Below, one piece after another: positions 51,851 to 62,600 of a DNA stretch of 64,000 nt. Source of the DNA: Anaerostipes butyraticus (GTDB lineage: Bacteria; Bacillota; Clostridia; Lachnospirales; Lachnospiraceae); assembly GCF_016586355.1 (NCBI RefSeq), contig NZ_BLYI01000035.1:1-64000 (forward strand), read 5' to 3'. Each line of letters opens with the position of its first letter. The first letter of the stretch is position 1. Under the pieces are notes generated by a model. The model was not told where the DNA came from and did not search any database. It saw only the letters and a program-made list of their open reading frames with translations. The position numbers and the translations under genes are program-made.

Positions 51851-52960
51851 TCACAATTCTTCCATCTGAATCTCACATTTTCCAAATTCACACTCCCTTC
51901 CTTCACACTCTGTTCCTCGTATTGCATGAGGCGATGCTCCCAGTCTGCTATCCAAATAGTGTTTATGCTGTCTGGCAATTGATTTTGCCAATGTTTTTCC
52001 GAAAATCTCACTCACATACTCACCTGCTTCATCCTGCTCGAAGATATCATATAAAATTGTTTTACTTACAAATCCGACTGCTCCGCCAATGTAAATCATA
52101 TTTTCTGCATTGTCCTGCATCTTAAATTTAAGCAAAAACTTTTGGTAAATTCCCAGAAAATTATTAACCGCAGTCAGAATCGTTTCATCCGTAGCCTGAT
52201 TCATACTCTCATCAATCGTCATGGTAAATTCTATTTTCCGCCCCGGACGTATACACTCTCTCATGATTGGAAGACGTTTCTTTGTGCCTTTGACATTACT
52301 GTCAATTTGCTGACAAACGGTTAGATCACTTAAGGAAAGCGGCTTGCTGTCACTGATTATGATACCCCTCATAATATCCTGGACAGAATTTCTCTGATCT
52401 GTCTCATAATCCAGCAAATGAAACACCTGCTGTTCAATTTCTTTCATTTCTCTTCCCAGATACCTTTTACCTGGCCTGGATTCTTTTAACCCTTTTTTAA
52501 TAATCCTTTGTGCATTTCTTTTCTTATCTGGATCATACAACAGTTCATCTGCCAGTAAAATGGTCCGTAGCACTCCCTTTAAACTACTGCCTGGTATATA
52601 TGGCATACCGTAAGGATCCTTTACACATAATAACAAATCATTTGTTTCATCAGTCAATACTACATCAGAACAGTCTAACCGATACCGCATCCACGACAGA
52701 TATTCCTTCTCTGAAACCCTCTGTTTCTGCATCCATCTTGCAAAATCTTTTTCATTTCGATTCAGCAAATATCTTTCATAAGCTTGTCCCTTTTTCTTTC
52801 TCTGCATTGCACTGTATACCTTTTTCATGTCCGGCAAATAAATCTTTTTTTCGCTTCGATTCAGAACATATTGTTTTTTCTTTATTTTTTCTCCTGAACC
52901 AACATACACAGGGCTTTTGGTTGTCAAAATCACCCTATAGGATTTCAAATATTGTCCCAT
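51851..52960 (-). CDS. csm5: Type III-A Csm complex subunit Csm5
   Basis: RAMP-fold subunit at the head of the Csm complex, needed for crRNA 3' trimming in studied systems. The 369 aa protein has KSPVYVGSGEKIKKKQYVL near the N terminus, MPYIPGSSLKGVLRT in the middle and LGASPHAIRGTECEGREC near the end, all typical. Its start overlaps the csm4 stop codon by one base. It is the last effector gene before the array. Confidence 0.92.
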   Translation of the reverse strand: MGQYLKSYRVILTTKSPVYVGSGEKIKKKQYVLNRSEKKIYLPDMKKVYSAMQRKKKGQAYERYLLNRNEKDFARWMQKQRVSEKEYLSWMRYRLDCSDVVLTDETNDLLLCVKDPYGMPYIPGSSLKGVLRTILLADELLYDPDKKRNAQRIIKKGLKESRPGKRYLGREMKEIEQQVFHLLDYETDQRNSVQDIMRGIIISDSKPLSLSDLTVCQQIDSNVKGTKKRLPIMRECIRPGRKIEFTMTIDESMNQATDETILTAVNNFLGIYQKFLLKFKMQDNAENMIYIGGAVGFVSKTILYDIFEQDEAGEYVSEIFGKTLAKSIARQHKHYLDSRLGASPHAIRGTECEGRECEFGKCEIQMEEL

Positions 52961-53889
52961 TATTTCACCCCCACAAAAACAGGTACTGCATATTTATACA
53001 CCGGATGACTTCCACCCAGAGAAACATCGTAGATATCTCCATCAAAAGTGTCATGAAAACAAGATCCGCCTGCAAAAGCATAAAAATCTTTTTTTCGCTG
53101 TAAATGCTCTGCATATGTATCAGATGCGACAAACCCGCTTCTTTTTATCACTTGAAAATTAGCGTCGCTGCACGCCTTTTTTAATTCATCCTCTTTTGGT
53201 AATGCAAGAGATACCAGCATTTTCAAAGAATATTTTTCAATATTGATTCGTTCTTCCAGCTCCAATGGCAGATCAGAACATTCCAATTGAAATTTTCCAT
53301 ATCCACTAGTTCTTTTTCCGCCAATTCCACTATACTCCAATGCTCTCATCAATTCCATCAGAAATTCAAAAACTTCTTCCGTGTCGTAAGCAACTATCAC
53401 ATACAATCCTGTATCTTTTTGAAAATGATACGATCCTACGAAATAAGGCTCCGGCTCTTCTTCGCGAGCCACAGATACCTTCTGCGTCATCTGAAATTTC
53501 CCCAGACCATCATATTTTTCTTTTTCCTTTTGGACATCCAAATTTCCCTGGATATATTCCTCAAATTTTCCCACTGGAATATATTTTAATTTTTTGAATA
53601 ATTTTTTCACTTTAGAGTTTCCCTCTTCATCTGTTTCTACTCGAAAAAGAGGTTTCGGCAGATACAGTTCATCCTGAATAAATGGCATCCCATCGGATAA
53701 TTTCAACCGCCCCTCTCCGCAATACTGCAGCAGTCTAGCCAGACTCGCCATTTTTAACGCCTCATGGCATAATGCAGAAAATAACGTATCCGCATAGAAT
53801 ACAGGTTCGCCGTCTGTCAGTAGTCCTTTGCCGATATGCAGCCCGGTGGAAAAATGCATTTTACATATTTTAAAATTCATTCTATTCAC
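52960..53889 (-). CDS. csm4: Type III-A Csm complex subunit Csm4
   Basis: RAMP-fold subunit that holds the 5' tag of the crRNA and contacts Cas10. The 309 aa protein has HFSTGLHIGKGLLTDGEPV and YADTLFSALCHEAL at the start and the Gly-rich loop YSGIGGKRTSGYGKF near residue 200, followed by a C-terminal RAMP repeat. It overlaps csm3 by 8 bases and csm5 by 1 base. Confidence 0.93.
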   Translation of the reverse strand: MNRMNFKICKMHFSTGLHIGKGLLTDGEPVFYADTLFSALCHEALKMASLARLLQYCGEGRLKLSDGMPFIQDELYLPKPLFRVETDEEGNSKVKKLFKKLKYIPVGKFEEYIQGNLDVQKEKEKYDGLGKFQMTQKVSVAREEEPEPYFVGSYHFQKDTGLYVIVAYDTEEVFEFLMELMRALEYSGIGGKRTSGYGKFQLECSDLPLELEERINIEKYSLKMLVSLALPKEDELKKACSDANFQVIKRSGFVASDTYAEHLQRKKDFYAFAGGSCFHDTFDGDIYDVSLGGSHPVYKYAVPVFVGVK

Positions 53890-54547
53890 CTTTCATAATT
53901 TCATTGCATTGATTTATAATATCCGCTGATACATTCCCTACAACACATTTCGCTGATAAATCGGAAAACTTAATTTTTCCATATCCTCTCGTTCCGTTTC
54001 CTCCCAGATAATCATATTGAAGCAGTTCAAATCCCTGTTTGATTGCAGCCATATCTTCTGTAATTTCCTCTTCTTTCATGACATCATAAATCAAATCCAA
54101 TTGAAATTTGGACCCTCTGATGACCCTTTCAATCTGCCTTGGATTCGCAATAGCAGTTGCACGATTAATTGTATTTTCAAATTTAATTTCTGTCGCAGAA
54201 TGAATCTCCATTTCTCTCAATTCGTCCATATTGCTCAAAATCATATCAGAAAAGATCAGCCGGCTTGCTCGTTTTCCATCTCCCTTTTTCGAATTTCCAA
54301 ACAACCTTAATACGATTTCCGGATCCTCATCGTGTTGTTTTAAAATAGCTGTCTTTGAATACTGTTTTGCCAGCAACGTCCTCATTTTCCCTTTCAGGCT
54401 GCTCCCTGGTATCATCGGAAGGTCACTCTGGCGATCCCGAATCACCGGTGAATCCACTGCTCCGATCGCAGCAAATTGAGAAGATCCTCCAATATGCATC
54501 CCAGTTTCAACTGTTATTGTCCCAGAAATTTTTATCTTACCATACAT
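53882..54547 (-). CDS. csm3: Type III-A Csm complex backbone RNase Csm3
   Basis: Forms the filament that binds crRNA and cuts target RNA every six bases. The 221 aa protein has GMHIGGSSQFAAIGAVDSPV with the catalytic-type Asp at residue 32, matching the active Asp of studied Csm3 proteins, then PMIPGSSLKGKMRTLLAK and the Gly-rich GGNGTRGYGKIKF. Target RNA cleavage should therefore be intact. Confidence 0.95.
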   Translation of the reverse strand: MYGKIKISGTITVETGMHIGGSSQFAAIGAVDSPVIRDRQSDLPMIPGSSLKGKMRTLLAKQYSKTAILKQHDEDPEIVLRLFGNSKKGDGKRASRLIFSDMILSNMDELREMEIHSATEIKFENTINRATAIANPRQIERVIRGSKFQLDLIYDVMKEEEITEDMAAIKQGFELLQYDYLGGNGTRGYGKIKFSDLSAKCVVGNVSADIINQCNEIMKGE

Positions 54548-54559
54548 TTTTCTATCCTC

Positions 54560-54961
54560 CTATGCATCTCTTCCGCCATAAAATCTGTGATATGCAACTA
54601 ACGCTTCCATGTATCTGCAAAACAACAGAAACTGCTCTCTGCTTTTCCCTATACTCTGTATGTTTTCAATTAACTCTGCTTTTTTCACAAATTTCATAAC
54701 GTCTTTATCCTTATCATCTCTTCCTGCTTCATAGATAATCCTTAATCTTAAATACTGGATTTCCTGACAAATATCTTCTGATAATTCAGGATTAGGATCA
54801 TGGATTACCTGATTATATATCGCTGTAACTAGAGAAAGAATATTTCTGATTTTAGACGTTGTCAAGCTTATCCTATATCCTCCATTTCTATTCTTCTCCC
54901 TCATGCTTTTTATGACTTTTTCTGCCTGATCCACATACGTTAATTTATCAATCTTCGCCAT
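54560..54961 (-). CDS. csm2: Type III-A Csm complex small subunit Csm2
   Basis: Small helical subunit that lines the target RNA. The 133 aa protein is predicted mostly helical, with TTSKIRNILSLVTAIYNQV and the C-terminal LFCRYMEALVAYHRFYGG, the typical Csm2 ending. It overlaps the cas10 stop by 14 bases and ends 12 bases before csm3. Confidence 0.92.
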   Translation of the reverse strand: MAKIDKLTYVDQAEKVIKSMREKNRNGGYRISLTTSKIRNILSLVTAIYNQVIHDPNPELSEDICQEIQYLRLRIIYEAGRDDKDKDVMKFVKKAELIENIQSIGKSREQFLLFCRYMEALVAYHRFYGGRDA

Positions 54962-57302
54962 TGTATTCTCCTTCCTTCTCCCTTGCCTGATATATATACA
55001 AATAAATTGCCAATTCTAATTGTCTGGAATCTTTCTCGTCCTGTATCCACTGATACATAGATTTTGAAAATCTGTGATACAGTTCCTTCTGTTCCTCCGA
55101 AGCATTCTCTGAAGGTTCAATCCGTGATAATTGATAAGCGAATCTGGCAATGTTGATTTTACCATCTTCCTCCATCCATCTGGCTCTCACCAACTCTAAT
55201 ACCCGATACAGAAACGCTTTGCCTCTTTCTGCCGCAAACTCATCCAGATAAGATTGTATCAGCTGTAATTTTTCTTCTATGACTTCCTGAATCAGTTCAC
55301 TCCAATGGAAGGAATATCTTTCATCAAATAAAGTAATCGCATTTTTCCCCTCTACTTCTTTTGCTGCATCTTCTAATGCTCCTGTCTGTTTTGCCATTAC
55401 AGAAATCGGGAATTTAGGAGGATAGATTCCGATTCCTCCTGATATCGTAAGCGTCCCCTGCGAATATTTTTTCAGGCTGTAGTACAAATCAACAGCAAAG
55501 CCGATTATATCGTCCCAGCTTCCCACAACAAACAAATCATCACCGCCGGAATATACGATAACTGCAGCTCTTCTCTTATCTTCTTTTTCCTTCAAATAAA
55601 ATGATCCCTGCTCCAAAAGGTTATTAATGTAATATTTAAAAAACAAAGATAACTTTCTGGAAAAAGTAGATGTTCTGGATAATGTAACATATCTGTTATG
55701 ATTTTCCTTATTCGCAAAGCCGGAAACAAATGCCTCTCCTAAATTATCGACATCCGCCCGTAAAACTGCAATTCTTTCAATTCCCTGGGCACAGTCCGCC
55801 AGATCCTGAAAACTGCATCCGGTTTTATAATGATAATCTCCTACCCATAATTTTGTTGCAACAGAATATCCTGAATAAAATTTATTCTTCCCATACGTTC
55901 GAATATAAGACGAATCCTCCTTCATCCTCTGTCTCACATCTTCTTCTTTCTTTTCTGTTGTCAAATAGCGTCCCAATGGCAGAGGCAGAGAGACTCCTTT
56001 TTTCTCTGATGATACAATAAAGAACTGATTTTCCATAATCTGTACTGCCATTTGTTCCAATGACCAGCATATTTCACACTGATTATCCTCCCGCAGCAAA
56101 TCTGTTCTATGACATATCTTGCATTCTCTTTCTCCCGAAATTTGTTCTTTTTGATTCAAATACAATAAATCCTTATATGTATATCGATTCATTTTTTGAT
56201 CAGATATTCGCCTCGTAATTGTCCGGAAAATTTTCTGATAGCTTCCTTCCGGCTGATTTTTCAAATCCGCTGCGCTGCATCCTGCAAATCCGCATCCTGC
56301 AAATAAATCTGTTTGAAAAGTTTCCAAAAACCATTGATTTACTTCCTTCTCAAATACTGCTAACTGTCCCTTCGTTTCCTCTGTATTGGCAAGCAGTAAA
56401 TAACAGTGCCCGCCTCCGGAATACAGCAGATTAACTCTTGACAAAGAAACTTTCTCTAGCAATTCATCTATCATATGTTCCATCATGATTTCAAGATAAA
56501 ACGATCTGGCTCTTAAACCTTTTAATGCACCTTTACTGGTTATTGTATAAATGAAGTCCTGAATACCTGAAAGATCCATGCTGTAAATCATAAAGACTTT
56601 TTCTTCATAGAATTGCTCTGCTTCCTTCAATAAAACGGTCTGATAATCCTTGATTCCTTTTTCCTGCAGATATAAATAAATACAGCTTGCAGCTGCTGCG
56701 GTCAGCTTGACATGATCGTACAGCGAAATATCTGCTCTCTCCTGCAGAGATGTGGAAGATGGTACAAACGATAATGTTGCCTCCAGGATCTCCAGCAATG
56801 AATTTAAATAATTTTTATCGTAAGCAAACTCCTGCAGACATTCTTTTATTTTTTGAGAAATCTCTGTATAAAAATTTTCCCGATATTCAATTTTGTCTTC
56901 TGTTGGATAGTTAATACCGCTTTCATCTCCCAGCATACGCGGCTGATAACAAAAATCCTGGTGATTGCCTCTCAAAATATTAAAAATACTTTCCAGAGGC
57001 ACTTTCCGGTCAAAGCCCCGTTCTCCCTGATCTTTCTCTCTCCGATCCGCTGCAGAGGCTATATTATCTGCAATGTATGTAATATAAGCGAGTGAATCCG
57101 GCTGTATCGAAGCTGCTCCCAGATTTTTCCCGTGATGATATCGAATCTGATTTAATATTTCTGTATCATCTATTCGTATTTCTTTTTTTAAGAAATCATA
57201 TCCACTCTCGCTGTGATTTCTTCCATCGCTGCTCCGATACAGTACTTTGCCTATATCATGAAGCAGTGCTCCTGCAACGATTCTGATTTGATCTTTTGTC
57301 AT
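54948..57302 (-). CDS. cas10: Type III-A signature protein Cas10 (Csm1)
   Basis: Large subunit with single-stranded DNase and cyclic oligoadenylate synthetase activities. The HD domain starts with GALLHDIGK (His15-Asp16). The first palm domain is degenerate (YSGGGHCY, about residue 296) and the second carries the active YSGGDDLFVVG (Gly586-Asp589). A four-cysteine zinc site lies at 394, 397, 409 and 412. The 784 aa length is normal. The ATG lies 8 bases after AAGGAAGG, inside the last codons of cas6. Both catalytic motifs are intact. Confidence 0.97.
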   Translation of the reverse strand: MTKDQIRIVAGALLHDIGKVLYRSSDGRNHSESGYDFLKKEIRIDDTEILNQIRYHHGKNLGAASIQPDSLAYITYIADNIASAADRREKDQGERGFDRKVPLESIFNILRGNHQDFCYQPRMLGDESGINYPTEDKIEYRENFYTEISQKIKECLQEFAYDKNYLNSLLEILEATLSFVPSSTSLQERADISLYDHVKLTAAAASCIYLYLQEKGIKDYQTVLLKEAEQFYEEKVFMIYSMDLSGIQDFIYTITSKGALKGLRARSFYLEIMMEHMIDELLEKVSLSRVNLLYSGGGHCYLLLANTEETKGQLAVFEKEVNQWFLETFQTDLFAGCGFAGCSAADLKNQPEGSYQKIFRTITRRISDQKMNRYTYKDLLYLNQKEQISGERECKICHRTDLLREDNQCEICWSLEQMAVQIMENQFFIVSSEKKGVSLPLPLGRYLTTEKKEEDVRQRMKEDSSYIRTYGKNKFYSGYSVATKLWVGDYHYKTGCSFQDLADCAQGIERIAVLRADVDNLGEAFVSGFANKENHNRYVTLSRTSTFSRKLSLFFKYYINNLLEQGSFYLKEKEDKRRAAVIVYSGGDDLFVVGSWDDIIGFAVDLYYSLKKYSQGTLTISGGIGIYPPKFPISVMAKQTGALEDAAKEVEGKNAITLFDERYSFHWSELIQEVIEEKLQLIQSYLDEFAAERGKAFLYRVLELVRARWMEEDGKINIARFAYQLSRIEPSENASEEQKELYHRFSKSMYQWIQDEKDSRQLELAIYLYIYQAREKEGEYNGED

Positions 57303-58047
57303 TCTTAAATCCTTCCTTTATCTTATATGCACCCATTCCCAGAGACGTTTTTATTCCAATCCCGGAATATTGTCCAAACTCTGCCATCATTCTGACTAAA
57401 TTTACCAGCTGCTGCGGTCCCTTTATATACATGGTAATTGTCCCCATAAAAGCCGGAATCCGGATTCCCTCCAAAGAGAATTTTACACTTCTGAGCCGGT
57501 AACCCGTTATTCTTACATTTTCCTCTATCTGATCCAGAATTTCATCATTTCCAATTGCAGTATCTGTTGAAAAACTGTCATATTTATTCATCAAACTTTG
57601 GAATATCAACCGAATTGATGGAAGAAACACATACTCTCCATGACTTTTAAAAGATGTCGGAGAATAGAATTCCATACGGAGTACTCTCGGTTGTTTTTCG
57701 AAATAATATGTTGTGATCAACTCCTCGTAGGATACATATTTCGCTTGTTTTTCTCTCACTTTGAGTTTCAGCTGCTTATATTTTAAGAAAAATTCATCCT
57801 CTTCCATAATTGGGCGAATGATTTTTTCTTCTGCTTCTTTTGTCAAAGTACAAATTCTCCAGCAAAAACTATTTGCAGTCATATCAAATACAGTTTGAGA
57901 ATACGGCTTCAATACATCCTGATGCATTGCGTCTCCGTAACTCTTTTCTAAATATTCCATCAAAATTCCGTGCATCGTTGAAGCAATATGATAGTCCAGT
58001 GTGTCCTGCGCATCATACGTTACTTTTAAAGTTAGTTCTGTTATCAT
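57256..58047 (-). CDS. cas6: CRISPR pre-crRNA endoribonuclease Cas6
   Basis: Cuts the repeat transcript 8 bases before each spacer. The 263 aa protein has the Cas6 RAMP fold, with ASTMHGILMEYLEKS near the N terminus (candidate catalytic His) and the C-terminal Gly-rich loop FGQYSGIGIKTSLGMGAYKI. An ATG at 58056 forms ATGA with the csm6 stop but has no usable site; the ATG at 58047 lies 9 bases after AGGG and is preferred. It overlaps cas10 by 47 bases. Confidence 0.92.
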   Translation of the reverse strand: MITELTLKVTYDAQDTLDYHIASTMHGILMEYLEKSYGDAMHQDVLKPYSQTVFDMTANSFCWRICTLTKEAEEKIIRPIMEEDEFFLKYKQLKLKVREKQAKYVSYEELITTYYFEKQPRVLRMEFYSPTSFKSHGEYVFLPSIRLIFQSLMNKYDSFSTDTAIGNDEILDQIEENVRITGYRLRSVKFSLEGIRIPAFMGTITMYIKGPQQLVNLVRMMAEFGQYSGIGIKTSLGMGAYKIKEGFKNDKRSNQNRCRSTAS

Positions 58048-58052
58048 AGTTC

Positions 58053-59378
58053 TCATCCCTGTATTTTTTCTATTATCATTTGATTCATGACATCATAAGA
58101 ATTCCAGTCTTCATCTGCAATCTTAAAATGTAATTTCTTCACATATTGTTTCAGCAGTTCAAAAATCTCTACCGGGGTATAACCACACCTTCTTTTTACC
58201 CATACATCTGTTACAGAAACCAGATTATGTGCGGTCATATTTCGAACATTTGCTTCAATCTTGCGAATTTCTTCTGATAATTGCAGCATGGTTGGATTTT
58301 TTACACAACTTCTCATAATTTTCAGAAGATGAATCGCATAAATTTCTGGTTTGGAAAATCCGTCTTTATACCCAGTATTTAATGCTTCCCATACGGAAGC
58401 ATTCTGTTTTAATTTATTGATATCCCATTTCCAACTTCCATCTTTTGTCTTATAGCAAAACTGTTTCCAGTCAATCCCTCCATATTCTTTCAAGGCAATC
58501 TTAAACAATTCTAATACTACCGGGGTAATCGCTCTGATAAAATCTGCATATTCCTCTTTTTTCACTTTGATTTCCAAATTCAAAACATATTCAAAAATCC
58601 CCCGTACATTATCATCCCGAATCGGGAGAAACTGAATGCCATACGGCTTCAATTCCTGATCAATTCCATGAATATTTAACTTTAAGCGGCAGCTCGCTGC
58701 CCGAAGCATCGCTAAAATCTCCTCAGATAATGGTGCCGTCATCTCTTCTGCTATTGTCAAAGCTGCTACATAATCGTATGCTCTGATCTGTTTTATAATC
58801 GTCTCTTTTCGTATTTCATCCACAAGATAGAAATTCTTCGATTCCATACAGCGGTTTTCAAAGCCATCCTCATTATCTTCGTTTAATTCCCAGTAAGTAT
58901 CCACATCATAATTTTCCCTGTCTTCTAAACGAGGGTTGATTCCCTTCTGTGGAGTGCTTACCTGAATTGGCTGCATCTTCGTTTCGCCGGTTGCCGCTAA
59001 AATTTGCAACGCACTCTTCATAGCGGGCGTTCCTGACGATACATTCAATAATATTTCACAATCCGGATACTGTTTCTGAAGCTCTTTCAACAATTCTCTG
59101 TATTCCAGAATAAATGCATCAAAAATCTGGACATCTTCCAGTTCCGGTTTTTCAATCGTTATAATCTGAAATGTATGATCCAGCTTCTCTCCTAGTTTTC
59201 TCAAACAAAATCGATATCTGTCATCCTTTTCCTGAGCCTCACACATTTCTTTCGACAAATATAAATATACAATATCCGGCTGATATACACGGCAGATATG
59301 GAGCAATGCGCCATCTCTGAAATTTGATATTGGATCTGTTCCTCCTACTGGTGAAAATAATAATTTCTTTCTTCCCAT
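58053..59378 (-). CDS. csm6: Cyclic oligoadenylate-activated RNase Csm6
   Basis: Stand-alone effector that degrades RNA when Cas10 makes cyclic oligoadenylate. The N-terminal CARF domain has LLFSPVGGTDPISNFRDGAL and NVSSGTPAMKSAL (about residues 112-124), and the C-terminal HEPN domain has the RNase motif RNMTAH (R379, H384). The ATG at 59378 has AGAGGGAAGG just upstream; an in-frame ATG at 59393 overlaps it. The protein is 441 aa. It is the first gene of the csm operon. Confidence 0.94.
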   Translation of the reverse strand: MGRKKLLFSPVGGTDPISNFRDGALLHICRVYQPDIVYLYLSKEMCEAQEKDDRYRFCLRKLGEKLDHTFQIITIEKPELEDVQIFDAFILEYRELLKELQKQYPDCEILLNVSSGTPAMKSALQILAATGETKMQPIQVSTPQKGINPRLEDRENYDVDTYWELNEDNEDGFENRCMESKNFYLVDEIRKETIIKQIRAYDYVAALTIAEEMTAPLSEEILAMLRAASCRLKLNIHGIDQELKPYGIQFLPIRDDNVRGIFEYVLNLEIKVKKEEYADFIRAITPVVLELFKIALKEYGGIDWKQFCYKTKDGSWKWDINKLKQNASVWEALNTGYKDGFSKPEIYAIHLLKIMRSCVKNPTMLQLSEEIRKIEANVRNMTAHNLVSVTDVWVKRRCGYTPVEIFELLKQYVKKLHFKIADEDWNSYDVMNQMIIEKIQG

Positions 59379-59423
59379 AGCCTTCCCTCTCATTCATACT
59401 TTTTTGTTAATATCACTTCCTAA

Positions 59424-59454
59424 ATTATAACATATTCATATAACTACATGTCGA
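59424..59454 (-). promoter_or_regulatory. Likely promoter of the csm operon
   Basis: On the minus strand an extended -10, TGTTATAAT (TATAAT at 59429-59424), lies 19 bases after TCGACA (59454-59449). It is 45 bases before the csm6 start. Confidence 0.6.
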
Positions 59455-59526
59455 TTTTTGTAATTTTTATGCATCTTTACCAAACATCTCGACTTCCTTT
59501 ATCGATGGAAAAAAATGCTTTTTCCG

Positions 59527-59560
59527 TTTACTTTTTTCCCATCTCTATTATAATATAGAG
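59527..59560 (+). promoter_or_regulatory. Promoter of the MacB-like gene with inverted repeat over the -10
   Basis: TTTACT (59527-59532) and a perfect TATAAT (59549-59554) are 16 bases apart. The -10 lies exactly in the spacer of the inverted repeat CTCTAT/ATAGAG (59543-59560), a possible operator. Confidence 0.6.
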
Positions 59561-59653
59561 TATCTTAATATCTAAAGTAAAACGTATTCTAAACCCTTGT
59601 TTTGAATCACAGTTCTTTGCAAAACTTGACACAGAAAGAAGGTATAAGACTTT

Positions 59654-62600
59654 ATGCTGCAAATCAAAGATATTTACAAAGAATATCGGACCGGAGATCT
59701 GGTACAGAAAGCGCTGGACCACGTAAGTCTGAACTTACGGGATAATGAGTTTGTTGCAATCCTGGGCCCCAGCGGTTCCGGAAAAACAACACTGCTCAAC
59801 ATTATCGGCGGTCTGGATCAGTATGACAGCGGAGATCTGGTCATCAACGAAATTTCTACCAAAAATTATAAAGACAAGGACTGGGATTCTTACCGGAACC
59901 ATACCATTGGATTCGTGTTTCAGTCCTATAACCTGATCCCCCATCAGGACATTCTATCCAATGTGGAACTTGCCCTGACAATCTCCGGCATTTCCAAGTC
60001 AGAACGCAGACAGCGGGCTGTCGAAGCCCTGGAAGAAGTGGGACTGGGCGAACAGATTCATAAAAAACCAAATCAGCTTTCCGGGGGCCAGATGCAGAGA
60101 GTTGCCATCGCCCGTGCCCTGGTCAACAATCCGGATATTCTTCTGGCGGACGAACCTACCGGCGCCCTGGACAGTGACACCAGTGTTCAGGTTATGGATC
60201 TTTTGAAAGAAGTGGCAAAGGACCGTCTGGTCGTTATGGTCACTCATAACCCTGAACTGGCGCAGGCTTACGCAACCCGTATCGTAGAACTGCGGGATGG
60301 AAAAATCCGCAGTGACTCTGATCCTCTGGAACTGAAACCAACTCACTGGATGGAGCCGGAACACAAGAACATGGGAAAATCCTCCATGTCATTCCTGACC
60401 GCACTATCCCTAAGTTTTAACAACCTGAAAACAAAGAAAGCCAGAACGATCCTGACTTCCTTTGCCGGTTCGATCGGCATCATCGGCATCGCTCTGATTC
60501 TGTCTCTTTCCACCGGCGTCAATCAGTACATCCAGTCCATTGAGGAAGAGACGTTATCCGAATATCCGCTGCAGATTCAAAGCACAGGCTTTGATCTGAC
60601 TTCCATGATGGGCGATGCCCAGCAAAGCGGCAGTGACAAAGAAAAAGAAAACAAAGAAACCGAATCGAAAAAAGCAGCCCAGGTTCATGTTTCAGAAATG
60701 ATCACCAATATGTTTTCAAAGATCGGTTCCAACGACCTGGCATCTTTAAAACAGTATTTCGACAGCGGCGACAGTAAAATTGATAATTATACCAATGCCG
60801 TGGAATATACGTATGACGTGTCGCCTCAGATATACAGCTCAGACACAAAAAACATACGACAGGTACATCCGGATAATTCCTTCTCATCTCTGGGACTTGG
60901 ATCTTCCACCAGCAGCAACAGTTTGATGTCGTCCATGATGAGTACCAATGTATTTTTTCAGATGCCCGGCAAGGACAGTCTTTATAAAGACCAGTATGAT
61001 GTAAAAGCAGGCAGATGGCCGAAGAAATACAACGAATGTGTCCTGGTCCTCACAGGAAACGGAAATATCAGTGATTTTATGCTGTATACGCTGGGACTCC
61101 GGGATTATGATGAACTGGATAAGATGATCGAGGAATTTTCAAAAGAGGAAACCGTAAAAGTACCAGATGATATTTCCTCCTCTTATTCCTATGACGATAT
61201 TTTGAATACAAAATTTAAGATTGTAAATCCAAGTGACTGCTATCAGTACGACAAGCAGTACAATGTATACAGAGATAAAACAGACGATATCAATTATATG
61301 AAAAAGGTTCTGGATAAAAGCGAGGATCTGACCATTGTCGGCATTGTCCAGCCAAGCGAGGATGCAACTGCCACTATGATGTCTTCCGGAATTTACTATC
61401 CGGCTTCCCTGACCGATCATGTCATCGAAGAAGCACAGTCCAGTGAGATTGTAAAAAAACAGCTGGATCAGCCGGATGTTGATGTCTTTACAGGCAAAAA
61501 ATTCGATGATAAGAAGAGCAGTCAGCTGGATATGAACTCTTTATTTACTGTTGACACTGACAAACTAAAACAGGCGTTCTCCATCGACCAGAGCAAACTT
61601 GGCGCCGGCGCAGGCAGTCTTGATTTAAGCGGCATCCAGATTGATACTTCTTCCATGCCTTCCATTGACACTGATGCCCTTTTTGAAGGAATGGATCTGG
61701 AACTGGACGAAGATCAGGTGACAAAGCTCAGTGATCAGCTGACTTCCGGATTTGAATCCTACCTGAAGAAAAACAATCTGACCGATGAAGAAAACATGGA
61801 TACGTATTTCATGGCCTACCTGCAGACAGATGACGCCCAGTCTCTCCTGCAAAACGGCATGTCCGGCATCATCCAGTCCAGTGGTCTTGCGGACCAGTTC
61901 CAGCAGAACCTGGAAAAGCAGATGCAGTCTGCCATGCAGCAGTATGCCCAGACAATTTCCAAATCCCTGCAGAAGCAGATCAGTTCTGCTATGCAGCAGC
62001 AGATGAGCAGCCTGGCAAATAACTTTCAGAACGCCATTCAGATTGATGCGTCCAAATTCCAGGATGCCATTCAGATGAATATGAACGAAGAAGAACTGTC
62101 CGAACTTATGATGTCCCTTATGACCTCCGATACTTCTACTTACGAAAACAACCTGCAGAAACTGGGATATGCAGACTTTGACGAGCCAAGCGGCATCAAC
62201 ATTTATCCAAAGGATTTTGAAAACAAGGAAAAAGTCATTGAAATCCTGGATGATTACAATGCACGTATGGAAAAGACTGATGAGGACAAAGTGATCTCCT
62301 ACACCGATTATGTGGGAACTCTGATGTCTTCTGTCACAGACATTATCAATGTAATCAGCTATGTCCTGATCGCCTTTGTCGCGATTTCTCTTGTTGTATC
62401 TTCCATTATGATCGGAGTCATCACTTACATCAGCGTTCTGGAGCGCAAAAAAGAAATCGGTATCCTTCGTGCCATCGGGGCATCGAAACATAACATATCA
62501 CAGGTATTCAATGCCGAAACCTTTATTATCGGCCTGCTTGCCGGCGTCCTTGGCATTGTGATCACACTGCTTCTGCTGATACCAGGAAATATGCTGATCC

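Noticed and set aside
51706-52011. A minus-strand ORF overlapping the end of csm5 and the leader
   Set aside because: Csm5 is complete with its typical ending in the other frame, and this ORF has no start signal; read as a frameshifted csm5 tail it has no family resemblance.
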